Source of the DNA: Symsagittifera roscoffensis
Taxonomy: Eukaryota > Xenacoelomorpha > Acoela > Convolutidae
Direction: 5' to 3'
Assembly: GCF_963678635.1 (NCBI RefSeq)
Contig: NC_087062.1
Location: 28,670,833-28,734,832, forward strand
Length of the DNA stretch: 64,000 bases
A program made the translations under genes and the position numbers. Below the pieces are notes generated by a model. It was not told the origin of the DNA and made no database searches. It saw only the letters and a program-made list of their open reading frames with translations. Shown here piece by piece: positions 45,401 to 56,149 of the stretch; the first letter of the stretch is position 1; each line of letters opens with the position of its first letter.

Positions 45401-46480
45401 GTTTCTGAGTCACTTGTCTCATCGCTGTAAGTGCTTTTTTTAATGGTATCCATTTTTTGTTTTCCAATAACTCAATTATGAGATTTTTTACCCGGATATC
45501 TTTCGAGGTTAATTGATTTTCATCACTGTCGATTAACTCTCTACGTTTTTTCAGGCATTCGTTTTGCTTTTTGGTATCCGTACTATTTAGTTCAGGATTT
45601 ACATTGACGGGTTTTTGATAGGGATGGTAATCTTTAAGCTTGTGTGCCGCCCTCAGTATAAGGTCTCGGCTGATTGGGTTTTCAGTATTTATCAGGAGTG
45701 TTCTTGGTTGTTGTTTACTTGCGTCATATTTACCGAGTCTTTGCGCTTTAATAAGTTTTTTATCTTCGACGCGCTAAGATGTTCAAGAAGCTTTTCTACT
45801 TCGGCTAAATCAGCATATAATCTATCATCAGCCGAGCTTGAGCTTGGTTCTGGTATACGTCGTATATATACTTCTAGCGTAGTTTTTTCGGGAATTGAAA
45901 CTGATTTTCCAAGAATCACCCTTCCTAAGGATTGTTTGTATGTTTTGGTATCTTATTTCACGTTTATGACTTACGATTGAACGTTTGTAATGATGTTATT
46001 TGACTTTTCAATTTTATCGGCTAGGGTTTTCATTTGTTCCTGAAGTTTTTTCATTTGATTATTTGTTTCGTTTTGAAACTTTTTCAGATTTTCGTCTATT
46101 TTTGTTTCCAACTTTGATTCCAAGTTTGACAAAAAATCTCGTTTTTTTTCGGTTCGCAACTATTGCAGATGTGGATAAGATTGTCGTTAAGTTTTATGAG
46201 AACTTCTATAGTATTCTTTTCAAACTCAGTACACTCTGTTGTTGAATGAAGTGTTTTATTACAAATGCAACAAACGAATTTGTTGTCCTTTTCAACTTTC
46301 CTGTTGCACGTAGCGCAGTTATCATGCGTCATTCCACTTGCTTGAGTTCGATTGGGGCAATTGGGGCAGTTCGTTAGAATTGGGGTGGAGAACTTAAACA
46401 CATATTGATTTAAACTTAGCCGTTGGCCCCTGAGGAGACCAGAGGAGACATCTAACAAATTCTACCTGTGAGCCCCTGAA
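45400..46480 (-). pseudogene. LINE ORF1 region: PHD-like zinc finger and coiled coil
   Basis: 46458-46096 has a Cys-rich cluster, CPNCPN, CATCNRKV, FVCCICNKTLH, then HICNSC, a PHD/FYVE-like spacing common in CR1-group ORF1. 46159-45971 is a charged coiled coil (LESKLETKIDENLKKFQNE onwards), and 45919-45400 (interrupted) is a basic region with YIRRIPEP and LLEHLSASKIKN. Frames shift at about 46150 and 45720. Likely RNA-binding and multimerising; inactive here. Confidence 0.6.
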
Positions 46481-46565
46481 GGGACCTTTGGTAGATTAAG
46501 TTAGTCTGTAACGGACACTTTAAGATAAGGATAGAAACAAAAGAAAAGATTGATGTATACCTGAG

Positions 46566-47228
46566 CTACCAGTTTCTGCAGGTGCACTGACAGTTATTGG
46601 TGGGGCACTCTTTTTCAGTAAGGTGTCCGTTGTCGTTCAAATGCTTCGAGTACTTTTTATACAGAATTTTCCACTTGATGAGATTTTTCAGGTTGTTCAG
46701 ACCATCTTTGTTTAGATGGTAGTGATCGTTCGTAAAATATCTGATACCCGTAATAAAATTCGCAACGTTTCTGAATTTCCACTTGACCTCGACCTTGTTA
46801 GATTTCCTTTCGGCTTGGTGAGAAGTTAATCGTTTACAGATTTTGATCTCGTTTTGTTTTCGTCACGCTCCGGTACACCGATGACGAATACGTTGGAAGC
46901 TCGTTCACGAAGGAAATTTGCTAAGTCAGCAATGTCGTCGGCTACTTGGATAGCTGGGGTTTAAGTCGGTCGGGTGTAGTTACACAGATCGTTTCCTCCG
47001 ACAAAAAGAATGACGAGGTCGAACAGATTATGAGGAGGCAGATAATTGTAAAATAGACATACACTGGCACCGGGTAGTGACTAGACGTTCAAGTTTCCTG
47101 CTCGAAGATGTCTGGCCTGGGAATCAGCAATTAGGAGTTGTCTGGTTGGAGAAGTCTTGAAGATATGGTATCTGGATCGTTTGCTATTTTGTGTTCTACT
47201 TGCAAAAGACATTCAGAATCTTGTCTCT
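46566..47228 (-). pseudogene. SGNH/GDSL esterase-like ORF of the LINE
   Basis: Minus strand, interrupted by stops, so read as short frames. Block I: RQLLIADSQARHL (ADSQ as the GDS-type motif). Block III: LVILFVGGNDLCNY (GxND). Then ANFLRERASNVFVIGVPERD and, near the end, RYFTNDHYHLNKDGLNN (the DxxHL pair of block V), stopping at 46566-46568 after a small Cys cluster. All four SGNH landmarks are present in order, so this is a true esterase-like domain, here broken. In CR1-type elements such domains belong to ORF1; their function is uncertain (membrane or lipid interaction has been suggested). Confidence 0.7.
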
Positions 47229-47308
47229 AAAATCCCTCCATTGAGGGCCTTCCACACAGGATTACAGACATTTAACATGAAAAACACCATTTAATAAGTT
47301 TGATATTA

Positions 47309-48080
47309 AATGTCTTCTGGTAAATAAGTAAATTTCCACGAACTTCGACACAGCAAAAAAATTTCCTCTATAATTGATTGTGTAAATTGACGCCAACCAA
47401 TTTTAAAAACCAGTTCAAGGCACGGAAGAGTCAATTTTGGCAATTGCAATTGTTTTTAGGAGCTTAGATGAGCAAAACTGTCGAAAAAAAAACCTTTTTC
47501 TTAAAGTTGTCTTTTTTTTGTATAAATATGTGAACCTAACGATATATTTCTCTTTAAAAGTTTAATTTACTAATTTAAACTTTCTTTTGTCCGAAACAAA
47601 ATGAGGCTCATATGAGGTCAATTGAAACCATATACAACCTTAATAAACTATTAACAATTGAAACTTACAAAATTAGACATCTTCTAGTAAAATCGTGAAT
47701 TTCCACAAACTTCGACCCAGCAGAAAATATTCCTCCCTAAATGATTGCTTCAATTGACGCCAACCATTTAAAGAAACCATTTCAAGGTCATAAAGGGCCA
47801 ATGTTGACAATTAAAACCTTTTTGGGAGCTTAGTTGAACGAATTTTTTTTTTCTGAATTTGTCCTTTTTTCAAACTTATGTCAGCCTAACACGAAAGAAT
47901 TATTGTTAAAAGATTTAATTTACTGTCTAAAGTATTAGTCCACAACGCCAATAGGATCAAAAATAGCAGGGAAAAGAATATACTAAATCATAGTGGATTA
48001 GAAAAGTGAAATAATAAAAAATGGTTAATCTTTCTTGAAACCGTAATTTTTTCTATACATCGACACCGCGAAAGTTCTTC
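47309..48080. repeat. Satellite with roughly 350-bp unit, right part
   Basis: About two units, sharing with 41165-41739: GTCCGAAACAAAATGAGGCT, CAACCTTAATAAA, AATTTCCACRAACTTCGAC, TTGACGCCAACCA. It begins with ATGTCTTCTGGTAAAT, the sequence that follows AAAATTAGAC in the intact unit (47677-47700), i.e. exactly where the left part was cut. Confidence 0.65.
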
Positions 48081-49154
48081 ATAAATAAATTTTCACAGTG
48101 ATTGTCTAGTAGTGAATTCAATATTCTGCATATAATAGTATCTGTCAAAACAGCTATAATGAACCCTATATGGGTATAAAACTACCAATTATAAAAAAAA
48201 AAAAAGAAAAAAAATTTCTCAAGACTGAGTTTTTTGTTTAACTGAAGGCAATGCACCAAGAAAGTAATCAACACTAGTTATTGCTACTACCCTCAGGTCA
48301 AAACTAAGCAGCGACACTGTTTTAGCCAAAAAAGAGGTAGTATTGGTGCACCCAGTGGCTCCAGAAGACCAAATATTTAACAAGAAACAGCAAAAATCCC
48401 CAAAAATCACGATTTTTTTCGAAACCAAGCGTTAGTAAGGAGCCTTTTCAACCTCAGAAATTTTTTTGAAATAGTTGCTAGGCACTATGTGCAAGATTTT
48501 TAGGGGTGTTTTAGGGGAATTTTCCCTCCAAATTCGATCAAAAAATCTCGAAAAAATGACATCTCACAAAATCATCAAAACGCCCTAATTTATGTTTCCT
48601 CTTGTTTTCCGAGTTTCGAACTTAAAAGTTAGTTTCATGTCTTGAGAAAAGATTATCTACTATTCTCAGGTTAAGAATTGCATGTCCTATGTGTTATTTT
48701 GATATTTTGTTACCCTCTGAGGCGGTTTAGTGGGATCTTCAAAAGTAATGCCCTACACGATATGATCTCACTTACCCCCTCTTATGACGTTTTTTTTTGC
48801 TTGCTTGAAATTGTTCTCCAAGCATCAAATTGCTGTGTCTTTGTTTGATTGCTATTTTTATAGCAATTAATAGGCATCAATAACAAAGTGAAAGTTTGCG
48901 TATGTAAGGCAAACTAGTTAAAACAGGGTTCAAACAATTTAGTCCTCAAGCTGTTGCCCTGTTTTCTGATACCGGAAATTTTTGACTGTTTTTTAGCTAA
49001 AGCAAATGAGTCCATGATATGAATCTATTTAAGTGATGTTTAGAAAGTAGAAAGTCGTCAACATAGTTACTTAAGAACTGTAAGCTTGCTTGTGTAACAT
49101 AACATTTTCTCAGTGATACAAATGGTACCAAATATCATGTTAGTTATCTACCTA
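48081..49154. other. Noncoding AT-rich DNA
   Basis: No gene or clear repeat boundary seen. Minus open frame 48219-48428 has no motif. Confidence 0.4.
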
Positions 49155-50661
49155 TCTATACTATATTTAAATGCAAGTGACAGCTATCTCTCATGTTAAG
49201 CATAATACTTTTGCATGTTCAACGAAAGAATTTTTTTTCGAGGCCAAATTAAGTCTGTCTGTCTGTAAACCTGCCTTTTTAATTTATTTCATTATGCCTG
49301 TCTACCCATCTCCTAATTTTTTAATTTTCATCTATTATCTATCTATCTATCAAAAAAACTTGGATGTTAAAAAATTCCGAAACTTTGAAGCTCTCAATCC
49401 TGTTATTGGAATCTGTGAGGGTAATCTCAGGGGGTTGCGAATCTAGCCTCTGAATATGGCTGCTCAAATTCTTGTAGTTTCGGAGATATGGCGTTCCTTA
49501 GGATTTTCTCAAAATTTTTTAGAGAACTTAGATATAAAAAATTTCACAAAACTTGAATAAGTCATCTCTGAAGTGAGGCTATACCAGGGTACTCTCAGGA
49601 GCCTGACTCCAAATATGACATTTTTTTATTATTATTCAAAAATTTTGAAAAAACTTAGACTTAAAAAAATTACATATCTTTGAAGATCTCAATCATGTTG
49701 TTGGAAATTGTGAGGGAACTCTCAGGGGTTGCGAATCGTGCCTGTGAATATATCTGCTCAAATCCTTGTAGTTTCGGAGATATGACGTTTTTTAGGATAT
49801 TTTCGAAAATTTTCAAAAAAAATTTAGATGTTGAAAAATTCAAAAACTTAGAAGATCTCAATCCTGTTGTTGGAATTTGTGAGGGTACTCTCAGGGGGTT
49901 GCGAAACTTACCTCTGAATATGCTGCTGAAATCTTTGTATTTTTCGATAAATGACAATTTTTAGGATTTTCTCAAAAAATTTTCATGAAAATTAAATTTA
50001 ATTATTTTTAAAAATTTGAAATTCGTAACCTGTAGTTGGGGGCTGTCAGAGCAATCTCAGGGGTTGCGAGTTCGGCCTCCAATTAAGAATGGCCAAATCT
50101 TTTTAATAAGGAGAAACGAGGATTTATGTGATTTTCTCGGAAATTTTTAGAAAACGCATTACAAAATAATTCAAAAAAGTAAAATTCCCAACCCTGTAGT
50201 TGTGTGCTGCCAGAGTACTGTCAAAGATTGCGAATATTGCCTTCAAATAAGACTGCTGAAATCTCAGTAGTTTTTGAGATGTGACATTTTTTCTCGTTTT
50301 AAAAAAAAAATTCTTTTTTTTTTTAGAAAACTTAAGGTTGAAGTTTCTCAAAATTTGAATTTCACAACGCTGTACTTGGGTACTGAAAAGTTTTCTCAGG
50401 AGTTGCAAATCTTGCATCCAAATGCGACTGCTCAATTGCTTTAAGTTTCCCAGATATGACGTTTTTTAGGTAGTTTTTACTTTTTTCACAATTACTTCAC
50501 AAGTACTTCACAATTTGCATAAAAAACTTGAATAAAAAACTTTGCAAAATTTGTAATTACGAACCCTGTAATTGGGTGCTGTCAGAGTACACTCAAAGAA
50601 TGCTGATCTTAATTCTAATATATGTGGTCATTATGAGTACCGGAGGTGCGTTACGCGCTAG
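49155..50661 (+). mobile_element. Helitron-like element with tandem-repeat core, copy 3
   Basis: 5' TCTATACTATATTTAAATGC preceded by A; 3' hairpin GTACC-GGA-GGTGC, then GTTACGCG and CTAG followed by T. This is the A|TC...CTAG|T insertion pattern of Helitrons. About eight core units (landmarks near 49424, 49594, 49721, 49884, 50054, 50218, 50395, 50590) and a small (TATC)n at 49335-49351. Close relative of the copy at 2963-4703. No ORF of its own. Confidence 0.7.
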
Positions 50662-52804
50662 TATTTAAGTTTCGCATAGATGAAACTTTTTGGAAACCAA
50701 TCAATTAGCTTTTGAGCAAAATGGGATTTTTCACACTTTGTTGCAGCACGCGGTTATTTGGCGTATAAAATCATTGATTATGCTGAAAAATTGTGTTTGT
50801 CGGGTAACTTTTTACAATAAGTTTTAAGATATTAATTTAAAATAATGTGAAGTACCTTTTTTGTCCCAGAGGATATAATCTAACTGACAAGAAGTGCTTC
50901 TTCATTTAATTGCTCCACTTGCAACATCGAGAACGAAAAAACAGTTTTAAAGCAAAGAATAGTCAATGTTCAATTGTGGAATCGGTACAGACTTCGAGCA
51001 CTGGAAAATTATCAATTCCAATTTTCGAGCCTACCAAACGAAACTATAATTTTTGCAGATCTCGATCAGTTTAGATAAAGTTTTTGAGGTTCCTTTGATG
51101 GTCCAAAAACGGACTCTATACTGAAATAAAGATCAACGTGATTAGTAATTAAAGCATACTAGTAATTAAAGCTTAAAGTTTTCTTATTTGAATTCAGTTT
51201 CTAGTTTTGAATCAAAAATAGATTTTTAATCTTAGCTGATATAGTTTAAGAAAACTTTAGCTGATATAGTTTAAGAAAACCGGAAATTCCAATTCTGCTC
51301 CAAGATAATCTTTTTTGTGCGAGTTTGAGTTAGGCTACGTCTGTTTCGTTTGACCTACTTTTATAACAAATTTATTGGACAACGTCCCAACTTTTTGAAA
51401 TATTCATGACCTTCAAGCTGAAACCAATTAGAAATGTTTTTTTTTTCGAAGTTAAGCGTTTGCCTTTTTGTCGGCATTTCGATTGAAAAATTGCAGGTCA
51501 GATTGCTGCTGAATTTAAATTATTTTCATGTTAAATTCAAAAAAGAAATACCTCTGAGAAAGAGCAATCATTTTGGTTTGCTCTTTTGACAGTTCAAATG
51601 CAATAATGAAAATAGGGTTGCAACTTAAGCTCTAGTACACTGTCTCAAGATCATAATTAATTCTAAAGCTTAAGACGTCCGATGAGTTTTTAAAATTTAA
51701 TTCTAATAAAACTGGATCAGATATAAGTCTCAGGTTGTACTTCAATTCAACGTTTATAATTAGTAGCAAAAACTTCGGACAGACAAATAAAAAGAGCAAT
51801 TGATCTATTTTGGGAAAAATTTGCACTTAAAATTTGAATTATCAGACCAAATTTGTTGCGCAAGGTTGTCTGAAAGAACGAAATAGCATCCAAAAATCTG
51901 TAAAAATGGGACGATTGCTCTTTTTGATTGTTTCTGTCTGTCCGAACTTTTTGCAACTCTCTATAATTGATAAACTTTCTGTATTTCCATGTAATATTCC
52001 TGATCAGTTTTGTAAAAAAGTTTTGTACAACTTGGTGATATTATCTTTGTTATTTTATTCTGTTATGCGTGACATTTATTGTTTCAGTTGTTGTTATTCA
52101 AATATCAGATCCGTCTTTATTAAATTAATTAATTCTTAGAAGCTCCATGTTTTGAAATAAATTTGGTTTAATTGATGATCGAGGTGCTTCCCTTCTTTCC
52201 ATTGCGGCCAGTGCTACTTTTTTATCGGTTCATTTTATGCAGTAGGTGGAGTATTCTAGCATTCATAGCATCATTTGCGCGTAAAAGAATCGTGCCTCCT
52301 TGCTACAGCTGAATGTGGTATTTGGACGCTACGATATTTTGGCCTAAAAACTTTCGGTGAAGCCTGAAATCTTGCAGCTATTGTGACAACATAATCATGG
52401 CCGCTGAGTCTTGACCACGAGCTTCTAATTTGAGGCACCTTAATCAGGGGCAGATTTAGCCATAAACATTTAGGAAAATTTGCTGCACAGCTTTTTCTAG
52501 AAACTATTGCATCGAATATCACTCGTTGAGGGCTGTTGTTTTCAAGAATTTGTGCGGTTGCTATGGACAATTATTTTCAAACTTTCATTACTTAAAAAAT
52601 ACCATGTCGAAATCGAGACTTAGTTGCTCGCCCATGTGTTATAGAGAGAAACGGTCAAAAAGTGGCTTCAATATCTAGGTCATCAGTAGTTGTTTATAGT
52701 CAAGGTAAATGCAACTTTTATTACCTTCAAAGAATTGAAATTTGTTTTCCTGCGTGTTAGATACCAGCTTCGATTTTGTTTTCTGTTTTGGTTTTATTAG
52801 GAGT
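50662..52804. other. Noncoding region with an imperfect foldback
   Basis: No gene supported. 51232-51280 repeats TTAGCTGATATAGTTTAAG twice in tandem. 51640-52070 is an imperfect inverted repeat (separate entry). The minus open frame 52271-52570 is not recognised. Confidence 0.4.
51640..52070. repeat. Imperfect inverted repeat, arms of about 165 bp
   Basis: The strongest pairing is CTTCGGACAGACAAATAAAA (51771-51790) with AGAGCAATTGAT, against ATTGCTCTTTTTGATTGTTT then CTGTCTGTCCGAA (51913-51948). Weaker complementarity extends outwards on both sides, so that open frames on opposite strands give similar peptides (QLLFLFVCPKFLLL against RLLFLIVSVCPNFLQL). Loop of about 100 nt. A foldback transposon or an old inverted duplication. 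Confidence 0.6.
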
Positions 52805-53570
52805 TAATGAACGTAGTAAAGACTCTTATATAGGTCTTGATGATTTTTTGCCTTTTTTTCAGGGAAAATTCTTTGTTCGAGCTCAAATTTGATTTTTTTT
52901 ACCATTTTCATCATCATCATCAGCAAACTCCACTATGCTGTTATGATTGTTATCAGCCCGTTGTTTAAGGCGCGTCCGGCATGTTCTCGCTGAGTCCAAG
53001 GAACGCCAAGGAGTCCGCCGTCGGCCGAAAGCACAAGTCTATTGGGGTCAGGTTGGTCCTATTTCGGGGACAGTTAAATAAGTTAAGTGCTGTTTGAGGG
53101 CAGTGTAGAAGGGATATTTTGTAGATTGGGGTTGGTTATCGAGAGGATTTGGCAAGGGCGGGGGAATGTTAGATAGTAGTACTAGTTGCGCTATGGTTTT
53201 GCGGGTAAGTGTTAGGATCGTTAGGCGGAGTTGTTACTAGGGTGGCGAAATTAGTAGTCTCAATGTTGATTGGACTTTTAGGCGCATCGCTTACAGGGAG
53301 GGGCAGGATATGGTTGTTTGTACAGGTAGCGCAGTAAAGGTTTCTATGGTGTTGTTTGAGATTTGCGAGCCCACTGCGTTTTAGGCAAACTCCACTATCG
53401 AGCAGCAAAAGTGCAAGGTCACGAAAACCGTGATAGAAACGTTGAAGACAGACTTTCTGGTGAACCATGTATTTGTAAAGTGAATCAAAGTTCACATTAA
53501 CTGAGTTCTTGCCAGCCTGGCAGTCCTTCTTAGTTATGTCAACATGAAGTATAAATATTAAATTGGGTGA
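52805..53570 (+). repeat. Dispersed repeat family C, copy 2, split by an insertion
   Basis: ATGAACGTAGTAAAGACTCT, TTATATAGGTCTTGATGATT, then GCAAACTCCACTAT; after the insertion the family continues with GCAAACTCCACTATCGAGCA and CACGAAAACCGTGATAGAAA, matching the uninterrupted copy near 24160-24215. Confidence 0.65.
52937..53384 (-). mobile_element. 448-bp insertion with 14-bp target-site duplication
   Basis: GCAAACTCCACTAT occurs at 52923-52936 and 53385-53398; the paralogous copy at 24 kb has it once. The insert is GC-richer than its surroundings. Its minus strand holds part of an open frame (53495-53169) with VCLKRSGLANLKQHHRNLYC, a C2H2-like finger of the type found at the N terminus of R2/NeSL-like LINE proteins, followed by a P/T/N-rich tail. 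The 14-bp duplication fits target-primed insertion of a truncated LINE or SINE. Family not identified. Confidence 0.6.
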
Positions 53571-53824
53571 GAGATCAAGATCATTTCTAACTCATATTTG
53601 CCGTTCAGCAATGGCTGTTTGTAAAGATGGGCTGATCGGAAAACAAAATAGAATTGGAGGACTTCTTTGAGGGTCAGTATATTGGTCATCTATATAATTT
53701 AGCTATTGTGTTATTGTTGTTTTTATCATTATTGTGTTATAATAGTGACGGAAGAAAGGACCAAAATCGATATTCCCATTTGGAGCTATTTGAAATTTCA
53801 CTGCACGCGCTTTCAGATCCAATA

Positions 53825-54010
53825 ATGAGTGCTGCTGTATCCGAAGGTGAGCAAGTTAAATTGTTGATAAAGACAGTTGATTTTGCAGCTAAGAAGCACG
53901 CTGCTCAAAGAAGGAAAGATGCAGAGAAGACACCGTATATAAATCATCCAGTGGGTGTGGCTAATATTCTGGCTAATGAAGGAGGAGTAAGTGACGTCAC
54001 AGTGTTGCAG
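53825..54010 (+). CDS. HDDC3: First coding exon of MESH1/HDDC3 (partial gene)
   Basis: Metazoan SpoT homologue: a metal-dependent HD-domain hydrolase of (p)ppGpp, also reported to act on NADPH. The frame from ATG 53825 reads VDFAAKKHAAQRRKDAEKTP, then YINHPVGVANILANEGGVSD and VTVLQ, matching the first third (62 of about 180 residues) of animal HDDC3, including the first metal-binding His (INHP). The conserved continuation AALLHD...EDT, which holds the HD pair, does not follow: after CAG comes ATAAGG and an in-frame TAG. The family normally goes on from VLQ, so I infer an intron there, but its donor would be AT rather than GT. I found no downstream exon up to 64000. It is either a gene with a long intron and non-canonical donor, or a truncated pseudogene. 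The frame is open back to 53654 without an ATG. Confidence 0.75.
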
Positions 54011-54639
54011 ATAAGGATTTAGATTAGATCAGAAAAATGCATTTTTTGGTCATTAAATTTAATTTCAATGGTTTAAATTCATGGGCAAAGCAGTAGGTGT
54101 CAAAGCGTTCTGTTAATTGATTTTGAGTCATCTGCATATGAAATCAGTGCCTCGTCCAGAGCTGGCGAGGCTTCCGTTAAGTTAGTTTTTTTTCAGAATA
54201 ATTTGGCCTTTCTAAATCAATATTTTAATGCTCATTTTTTTCGAGATTTGATAATTCTTAATTGGCATGCCGCATTTTTACGCTTGCAAAAAGCAGGCGT
54301 TATCAAATTAGTACTAAGACTTTTTAAGGCTAGTATGATAAAATCATTTAAATTATTTGACAGCTTTATTGATTACCCTCGCTATTAGCAAGGGTATTAC
54401 AATCGTTTACTAGACTTTTTACCGTAAACAACTTTGTCCACAGGATGATCTTCAATTTCAAGCGCTCCTTTTTCAGCACGTTGCTCTTTGAACTGCAGCT
54501 GTCGTCTCTCTGTTGGAAACTGCAACAGACATATTTTGAGCATGTTAGCATTTTGAATATCCGTCCTATTCGAATTTGCTTTTTAGGTTCGTAATTTTAC
54601 CATTTTTTTTTTATTTCATTAAAAAAAAATTTTCTTTTC
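54011..54639. other. Noncoding DNA after the HDDC3 exon
   Basis: No further HDDC3 exon recognised. 54378-54440 (CGCTATTAGCAAGGGTATTA, then CTAGACTTTTTACCGTAAAC) is a copy of dispersed family E. Confidence 0.45.
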
Positions 54640-55290
54640 TTTTTTTCCCTATTAAATAAGTTTCGACATGAATCATAACGGCTTATTGACTTCATACTGC
54701 GTCCTTCGATAACGTCCTTTAAAACTGCGTCCAGTTCTTGAGTCTTTTTCTGTTTAATTTTCCTTTTTTTATTCTTAGTGTTCTTTTTTCTTGGTTTAAA
54801 AAGTTTCGGTCTTTTTTATATCGGCTTATTGGCCTCATATTTTGTCGTTTTGAGCAAAAAAATGGGCGTGTGTGTTGAAGTGGATGGGGGCTTTAACGTT
54901 TTTTTAAAAGTTTTTAAGTCTTATTAATTTTTTTGTTTTTGTTTCTCGGGTTGATAAGTTTCGGCCTATTTTATATCGGCTTATGGCCTCTGTTTCGTCC
55001 TCCGAAGAGCCAAAAAAGATTTCCATGTGATTGTGTGTATTGATGGGAATGGGGAAGTTTTATTCGTTTTCAAGTTTTTTCGGCTTAAAGGGTTTCCTCA
55101 AGTATTTTCGCTCGCTTACAGATCGAATAGTTTTCTTCTGATTCGTTTGTACCTTCTATTGTCTTGGTTTGAGTTTTTGATACTTTTTTGCTTTTTTTTC
55201 GATAGATATCGGCATTTCTAATTTTTTTCAATTAAGTGGCTGTTTTGTATTGTAACGCAAGTGTTGCGAAGCTCGCCTTCGCCTCTGCGT
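54640..55290 (+). repeat. Long T-rich hairpin-tail repeat, homologue of 13506-14220
   Basis: Contains two TATATCGGCTTATTGGCCTC-like boxes (54819 and 54973), GAGCAAAAAAATGGGCGTGT, GGGGGCTTTAACG, and ends with the family-A tail AACGCAAGTGTTGCGAAGCT then CGCCTTCGCCTCTGCGT (55254-55290). Confidence 0.55.
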
Positions 55291-56149
55291 AGTAATTTCA
55301 AAATTTCCAAAGTTTGAATCCGGTCAGAATCTGTTTCTGTTAAACTGAAAATGTGAGTTTCAAAAAATTATCTGCCTTTCTTTTCTCTTCTTGTTTTATC
55401 GGTGTAATTGACACGTCACCATTTTTTTGTGCTCTAAGGCGTTTTTCGTCGCCATTGAAAGTGGTTTTGATTATTTTTGGTAAATTGTATTTGGTAATTT
55501 TATTAACTCTGATTTTGTATAATTTCTTTTTTAGTTTTTGTTCTCGCTTGAAAGTCTCATTTGGCTTGAAGGGTTTGTGGTAATGTTTTAGTGGTTAAGT
55601 GCCCTAATTTTGCTTTTTTGGAACGTGGGAAATGATTCTTTCTTTTTGCGTGTTTCTGGGGTGGGAGGGGGAAAATTTTCACAATTTCGGAATTTTGTAG
55701 CTGAAACGTATTCCTGACAATATATTTTTTGCTCTCAGCTCAACGATCGCTTGCTCAGGTGTTGTAGGCTCAGTTGCCGCTCGGTAAATGTTTATTACGT
55801 TTGCGATTAGCAAGCGTTATCAATTCGGAATGTAGAGTATTTTTACGGTTGACAACTAGTTTAACAAAATCAGATGAATCACATATAATGCTGCTATCTC
55901 TTATGATGCTGCCATGCATTTCATGAAAATTCAAATTTAACTACTGGGTGGGTGCTTGTTTCTTTAGGGCAGTTTCAGAGGAACTTATAATTTTTACAGT
56001 TTTTTTTTCTAAACAAAATCGGTTCTTTTTTTTTTGGCTGAACTGGTGTCTTTACGCTTCTTAAGTTTCGTTCAGTTGCTAATTTGAATTTGACATGTCT
56101 TGCTAAGCATGTTTGCTTAGAATTCCTGTTTGATAAAAATTGGTTTTTT
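55291..56149. other. Noncoding repeat-derived DNA
   Basis: A family-A head (55731-55797: CAGCTCAACGATCG, then GTTGCCGCTCGGTAAATG) is followed directly by a family-E copy (55801-55885: TTTGCGATTAGCAAGCGTTA, then GGAATGTAGAGTATTTTTAC). No gene seen. Confidence 0.45.

Larger units (their letters stand above)
42179..47308 (-). mobile_element. CR1-like non-LTR retrotransposon, nearly full length but broken
   Basis: Reading on the minus strand from 47308 down: SGNH-like ORF, PHD-like/coiled-coil ORF1 region, APE-type endonuclease, reverse transcriptase, short 3' region, ATT microsatellite. A satellite continues on both sides, so the whole block including the tail (41739-47308) looks like one insertion of about 5.6 kb. 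Domain order and the SGNH and PHD domains before EN-RT are typical of the CR1 group. Stops, frameshifts and a 0.8-kb internal foldback make it inactive. Confidence 0.75.

Noticed and set aside
53989-53994. Perfect donor GTAAGT inside the HDDC3 exon
   Set aside because: The codons after it (VSDVTVLQ) still match the family, so the coding sequence runs through; an alternative use cannot be excluded without RNA.
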